Source: Atriophallophorus winterbourni (lineage: Eukaryota > Platyhelminthes > Trematoda > Plagiorchiida > Microphallidae). From it: 64,000 nucleotides of DNA. The notes under the pieces are model-generated. The model was not told the origin of the DNA. It made no database searches and saw nothing but the letters and a program-made list of their open reading frames with translations. The stretch covers positions 41,137-105,136 of the forward strand of contig JACCGJ010015051.1 of the NCBI GenBank assembly GCA_013407085.1, given 5' to 3'. Positions 63,455 through 64,000 of the stretch are shown one piece after another; the first letter of the stretch is position 1, and each line of letters begins with the position of its first letter. A program made the translations under genes and the position numbers.

Positions 63455-64000
63455 GTAATGTTGGCCTTCCGTGCCAATTTTCCAGAATGTTTATTTGATT
63501 ATTTCACGGTGGATTCACATACACCACGCAACGCGGAGCAGAGGATGCTGGATTTCTAGACTCCTTATTAACCACCCAAAACTCATAGATGCCTGAATAC
63601 ATTTTACGCGAAATAATTTACCTCGGTGAAGCAATTGTTGTTACCATAAAGTTGTATTTGTTATTGTTGATGCTGGTGCTGATGAGTAATCAAAGCAATG
63701 AAGTAGCTTTTAGTATCCTACATTATAACATAAGACGAAGAGACTAGAAAAGCCCGGACAAGGTGATTTGAAGTCTTTTTGGAAGAGGATCCACGTATGG
63801 ATCAGATGTATTTTAAAAGCTATTAATCAGTCAGCAATCGATTGGAATATGTTTGGGACCGATCGTGTATTCATAATGCAAAGGAATTTGAGTGCAATCG
63901 GTTAGAGTAGTTTTTGGGTAACGTTTCAATTCTGACACAGAAGCTTCGTCAGACCAAGGGTGATAGTCAGGACAGGGAACATGATTAAGTAGTAGTCAAC
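63455..64000 (+). other. Start of intron 32, nothing recognised
   Basis: No further dynein exon up to the window edge; no matched repeat. Confidence 0.6.

Overview
The window is nuclear DNA from a eukaryote, most likely a flatworm and probably a digenean trematode. The lineage is an inference. It rests on a gene cut into many exons by GT-AG introns, a 35-nt micro-intron near the gene's 5' end (a habit I recall from schistosome genes), Ty3/gypsy gag zinc fingers with the CHCC + CCHC layout I associate with the CsRn1 clade first described in Clonorchis, and RTE-like and CR1-like retrotransposon debris. I cannot name the genus.

There is one host gene. From about 15.26 kb to beyond the right edge, the + strand carries an axonemal outer-arm dynein heavy chain of the DNAH5/DNAH8 type. 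I resolve 32 coding exons (15264-63454, 7,888 nt, about 2,629 codons). Every junction keeps frame and no stop interrupts the chain. The exons run from near the protein's N-terminus through the tail (DHC_N1), the linker (DHC_N2), AAA1 (P-loop and Walker B), AAA2 and the start of AAA3. The exon with the initiator Met lies upstream and was not found. AAA3 end, AAA4, the stalk, AAA5-6 and the C-terminus lie past the window.

Region by region. (a) 125-2205: a non-autonomous LTR element with 462-bp LTRs and a 5-bp TSD. (b) About 2320-4620: remains of a CR1/jockey-like LINE on the minus strand (ORF1-like, endonuclease, start of RT). (c) 5530-5698: a solo LTR with a 5-bp TSD. (d) 6359-10283: a complete but frame-broken CsRn1-like Ty3/gypsy element on the minus strand, with 210-bp LTRs and a 5-bp TSD; the solo LTR belongs to the same family. 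(e) About 11660-12931: a second, truncated gag-protease remnant. (f) 12932-15263: AT-rich DNA without recognised genes. (g) The dynein gene. Its large introns hold RTE-like copies (23.6, 32.6, 34.0, 34.1, 38.1, 54.0 and 56.0 kb), CR1-like copies (19.6 and 39.6 kb), a tRNA-derived SINE family, two TTAA-flanked MITEs, a modular dispersed repeat with a shared core, foldback repeats and microsatellites.

No new enzymatic system was seen. The less ordinary content is the set of short non-autonomous elements in and before the introns: several families have clear ends and target-site duplications and look undescribed, though no database could be searched.
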